Shown piece by piece: positions 5,892 to 6,380 of a DNA stretch of 6,380 nucleotides (positions within the stretch are counted from its first letter, which is position 1; every line of letters begins with the position of its first letter). The notes beneath the pieces are model-generated. The model searched no databases, had not been told where the DNA came from, and worked only from the letters and a program-made list of their open reading frames with translations. This DNA comes from an uncultured Campylobacter sp. GTDB taxonomy: Bacteria; Campylobacterota; Campylobacteria; Campylobacterales; Campylobacteraceae. The translations under genes and the position numbers were made by a program. Location: the NCBI RefSeq assembly GCF_937949835.1, contig NZ_CALEDC010000197.1, forward strand, positions 1-6,380, in the 5' to 3' direction.

Positions 5892-5931
5892 CGGTAAAAT
5901 TCTTAGACGCAGTAGTTTTAGAATTTTACCG
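5892..5931. repeat. Perfect 12-bp inverted repeat
   Basis: CGGTAAAATTCT (5892-5903) and AGAATTTTACCG (5920-5931) are exact reverse complements around a 16-nt spacer, the longest perfect stem I found in the window. On the minus strand the stem is followed by TTTTAAAG, so it could end a transcript coming from the right. On the plus strand no T-run follows. The same GGTAAAATTCT occurs as a direct copy at 5836-5846. Confidence 0.5.
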
Positions 5932-6183
5932 CAAAATTTAAGTGCTAATCCCGAAAATGTAAATGCGAGATTTCCATAAAGCAAACAGGACCAATTCGCC
6001 TCTAAATCAACTGCCATTAAAGCGCAATCCTTTTACGTGCTCGCTTAGCATTTTGCCTATGGCAACCAACCAAATTTTAATGATTTTATGGTGCTTCTAC
6101 GTTGGCTCAAGCTAGGAGTCGTGAGATATCCGAAGCAATTATGAAACAAATTTAAAGTGGCAAATGGAGACATTAATAAAATT

Positions 6184-6228
6184 CCGCTTTTTCAACTTGA
6201 GATTTTAACGATTCTTAGAAAAAAGCGG
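6184..6228 (-). terminator. Possible minus-strand terminator hairpin
   Basis: CCGCTTTTT (6184-6192) and AAAAAGCGG (6220-6228) pair perfectly over 9 bp with a 27-nt loop. Read on the minus strand, the stem is followed by AATTTTATT. It lies 25 bp beyond the stop of the open frame entering from the right edge. The long loop makes it an unusual terminator. Confidence 0.3.
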
Positions 6229-6253
6229 ATTGAGTAAAATTTCATAAATTCCA

Positions 6254-6379
6254 TCAATTTAAGCGCTTAACAGATAGCACTAAAAATAGGAAATTAAGCT
6301 TGCGTAATGATATTTTTAAAAATTTTAAAATTTTATATGCGCAAGCGGGTAAAATTTGACGTCTAGTACCGGCAGCACC
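6254..6379 (-). CDS. Possible 3' end of a gene entering from the right edge
   Basis: One minus-strand frame is open from the window edge for 41 codons and stops at TGA (6256-6254). It begins GAAGTRRQILPACAYK and continues with Leu/Lys/Phe-rich sequence. Another minus frame is open for 17 codons (VLPVLDVKFYPLAHIKF) and stops at TAA (6327-6325). Either could be the tail of a gene beyond the edge, or neither. The 41-codon frame is favoured only by the hairpin beyond its stop. I do not recognise either. Confidence 0.2.
   Translation of the reverse strand, partial: GAAGTRRQILPACAYKILKFLKISLRKLNFLFLVLSVKRLN
6298..6346. repeat. Inverted repeat GCTTGCG / CGCAAGC with A/T-rich interior
   Basis: GCTTGCG (6298-6304) and CGCAAGC (6340-6346) are exact reverse complements. 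The interior is nearly pure A/T and itself partly self-complementary, so a long imperfect hairpin is possible. The GCTTGCG word also occurs at 5766-5772 and 5849-5855. Confidence 0.35.
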
Positions 6380-6380
6380 C

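Larger units (their letters stand above)
5615..6380. other. Gene-poor flank after purB with hairpins and coding scraps
   Basis: No ORF here has both a ribosome site and convincing length. There is no clear intrinsic terminator directly after purB: CTTGCT (5627-5632) can pair with AGCAAG (5647-5652), but no T-run follows. Two overlapping coding-like scraps occur. One is plus-strand 6084-6155 (ASTLAQARSREISEAIMKQI, ended by TAA). The other is minus-strand 6096-6007 (KMLSEHVKGLRFNGS at its end, stop TGA). They occupy opposite strands, so at most one was ever a gene; I recognise neither. The rest is A+T-rich with several inverted repeats listed separately. I see no tRNA, rRNA or CRISPR structure. 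Confidence 0.5.

Noticed and set aside
6259..6270. Perfect 12-bp palindrome TTAAGCGCTTAA
   Set aside because: It has no spacer, no neighbouring copies and no promoter next to it, and it lies inside a possible coding end. An operator cannot be argued from it alone.
5615..6380. Possible CRISPR array or tRNA in the gene-poor right flank
   Set aside because: Repeats there are short, irregularly spaced and in mixed orientation, with no constant spacer length. No cloverleaf or CCA-ending acceptor stem could be formed.

Overview
The window looks like chromosomal DNA from a Campylobacter species. The signs are the recurrent AAAATTT-type words, promoters with a strong TATAAT-like -10 box and A/T-rich upstream DNA, and a set of housekeeping proteins of campylobacterial type. 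Its coding DNA is less A+T-rich than that of C. jejuni, so an oral species of the C. gracilis / showae / rectus / curvus type is my best guess; this is inference from composition, not an identification.

Layout. Positions 1-300 hold no intact gene, only a decayed minus-strand coding fragment. A promoter near 306-313 drives a two-gene operon: a short nucleoside-phosphorylase-like protein (346-891), then rlmN (888-1997) overlapping it by four bases. Between 1979 and 2818 lies an accessory patch: an unrecognised gene's C-terminal tail, an unrecognised gene's N-terminus broken by stop codons, and a minus-strand ORF of unknown function (2210-2668) that appears to have lost its 5' end. An RluA-type pseudouridine synthase (2819-4207, minus) and purB (4283-5614, plus) then diverge from a 75-bp intergenic region carrying two oppositely directed -10 boxes. 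Positions 5615-6380 hold no convincing gene, but contain several inverted repeats, repeated short words, coding-like scraps and possibly the 3' end of a gene entering from the right edge.

Function. The intact genes are housekeeping genes: two RNA modification enzymes (RlmN, adenine C2-methylation of 23S rRNA and tRNA; the RluA-type enzyme, uridine to pseudouridine), one purine biosynthesis enzyme (PurB) and one probable nucleoside/nucleobase-handling protein. I see no evidence of a new defence, mobile or secretion system. The points most worth a second look are the roughly 160-residue insertion with degenerate 26-residue repeats inside the pseudouridine synthase, the face-to-face promoters between it and purB, and the decayed operon downstream of rlmN.
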